From Kiritimatiellia bacterium (lineage in GTDB: Bacteria; Verrucomicrobiota; Kiritimatiellia; RFP12; UBA1067): a DNA stretch of 14,235 bases. Shown here in pieces: positions 13,568 to 14,235 of this stretch. Below the pieces are notes generated by a model that did not search any database, had not been told where the DNA came from, and worked only from the letters and a program-made list of their open reading frames with translations. The stretch's first letter is position 1. Each line of letters opens with the position of its first letter. Position numbers and translations under genes: made by a program. The stretch covers positions 1 to 14,235 of the forward strand of contig JAGCJE010000205.1 of the NCBI GenBank assembly GCA_017648225.1, read 5' to 3'.

Positions 13568-14235
13568 ATGAAAACCAGAAAAATTATTGTATTAGGTTCC
13601 ACGAATACCGATATGGTTATCACAGGTAAGAAAATACCTGTTCCCGGCGAGACGGTGAGCGGAGGAAAATTTCTAATGAATCCCGGCGGTAAGGGCGCTA
13701 ACCAGGCGGTAGCCGTTGCGAGGCTTTCGGCTAAAAAGGGCGCCTGTACGTTTGTCGCTAAAGTCGGTGACGATCTTTTTGGACGCGAAACGGCTGCGCG
13801 GCTGAAGCGCGACGGCATCGTTTCGCGATTGGTCATTGATAAAAACGAGCCGTCGGGTACGGCGCTTATTCTCGTTGACGCGAAGGGCCAAAATGTCATA
13901 TCCGTCGCGCTTGGCGCGAATGGGACTCTTTCTCCAGATGACATTGCGCCGTTCAAAAAAGATATAGAGGACGCCGCAGCGCTCGTTATGCAGCTTGAGA
14001 CCCCTATCGAAACTGTCGAATGTGCGGCGAAGATCGCTCACGACAAGGGCGTCACGGTGATATTAAATCCGGCTCCGGCGAGAAAGCTCCCGAAATCGCT
14101 TTATCCGCTTCTTGACTGGATTACTCCTAACGAAACGGAAGCTGAGATTTTGACGGGCGTTAAGGTTGTCGACGCTGCAAGTGCCGCGAAGGCTGTTGAA
14201 GTTCTTAAAAAACGCGGTGTCGGGCATGTCGTCAT
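13568..14235 (+). CDS. rbsK: Ribokinase-type PfkB sugar kinase (partial, runs off the window)
   Basis: Phosphorylates ribose (or a related sugar) at O5 with ATP. About 222 residues are present of the usual 305 or so; the 3' end, with the GAGD catalytic block, lies beyond the window. Visible are VLGSTNTDMV (8-17, with sugar-contacting Asp15), the PfkB signature PGGKGANQAVA (39-49), SGTALILVD (96-104), QLE (141-143, sugar-binding Glu143), NPAPA (167-171) and PNETEAE (187-193). These match RbsK better than fructokinases, though the sugar is inferred. ATG 13568 is the only sensible start and has no Shine-Dalgarno sequence. It is divergent from the GntR-LacI regulator, which probably controls it. 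Confidence 0.88.
   Translation, partial: MKTRKIIVLGSTNTDMVITGKKIPVPGETVSGGKFLMNPGGKGANQAVAVARLSAKKGACTFVAKVGDDLFGRETAARLKRDGIVSRLVIDKNEPSGTALILVDAKGQNVISVALGANGTLSPDDIAPFKKDIEDAAALVMQLETPIETVECAAKIAHDKGVTVILNPAPARKLPKSLYPLLDWITPNETEAEILTGVKVVDAASAAKAVEVLKKRGVGHVV

Overview
The window is a compact, gene-dense bacterial chromosome segment of moderate GC. It holds two leucine tRNAs, about a dozen housekeeping or envelope genes and the start of a sugar-utilisation locus. The tRNA genes encode CCA, chromosome condensation uses ScpA/ScpB, two proteins carry Sec or lipoprotein signals plus LysM domains, and a secreted GHL10-type protein lies near a GntR-LacI hybrid regulator. This mix fits a Gram-negative member of the Verrucomicrobiota/Kiritimatiellota/Lentisphaerota group, but that placement is a guess from gene content and not proven by any marker here. 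I see no mobile element, CRISPR array or prophage, and base use looks even across the window.

Layout. Bases 1-54 look like the tail of an upstream gene. A promoter then drives tRNA-Leu(UAA), with deoC only 16 bp behind it. From 954 a promoter drives a tightly packed run: trpS, scpA, scpB, a TPR/coiled-coil/LysM lipoprotein and an 88-residue tail-anchored membrane protein. After a 40-bp gap come a second exported coiled-coil/LysM protein, purD, a WalJ/YycJ-like metallo-beta-lactamase-fold nuclease and an ABC-F ATPase, again with stop/start overlaps. A bidirectional terminator near 9660 separates this block from tRNA-Leu(GAG) on the minus strand. Next come trmD with its own promoter and a secreted two-domain GHL10-like protein. 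Convergent to the latter is a GntR-LacI regulator, which is divergent from a ribokinase gene that runs off the window end.

How it works together. The block from 990 to 9572 is mostly growth functions: tRNA charging, chromosome condensation, envelope proteins, purine synthesis, DNA repair or maturation, and ribosome-associated ATPase activity. deoC and the ribokinase are both (deoxy)ribose-phosphate functions, at opposite ends of the window. The regulator and the ribokinase share a 116-bp intergenic region and probably form a sugar-responsive pair.

The most unusual signal is in the promoters. Five of the six I can place carry an extended -10 (TGn + TATAAT or TATACT), and three share the exact 10-mer ATGGTATAAT. 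At trpS, the regulator and the ribokinase the ATG falls 7-8 nt after the -10, where transcription should begin, so these mRNAs look leaderless. The same geometry before trmD puts a three-codon ORF at the predicted 5' end. Heptamer tandem repeats carrying TAA in every unit sit at two gene junctions.
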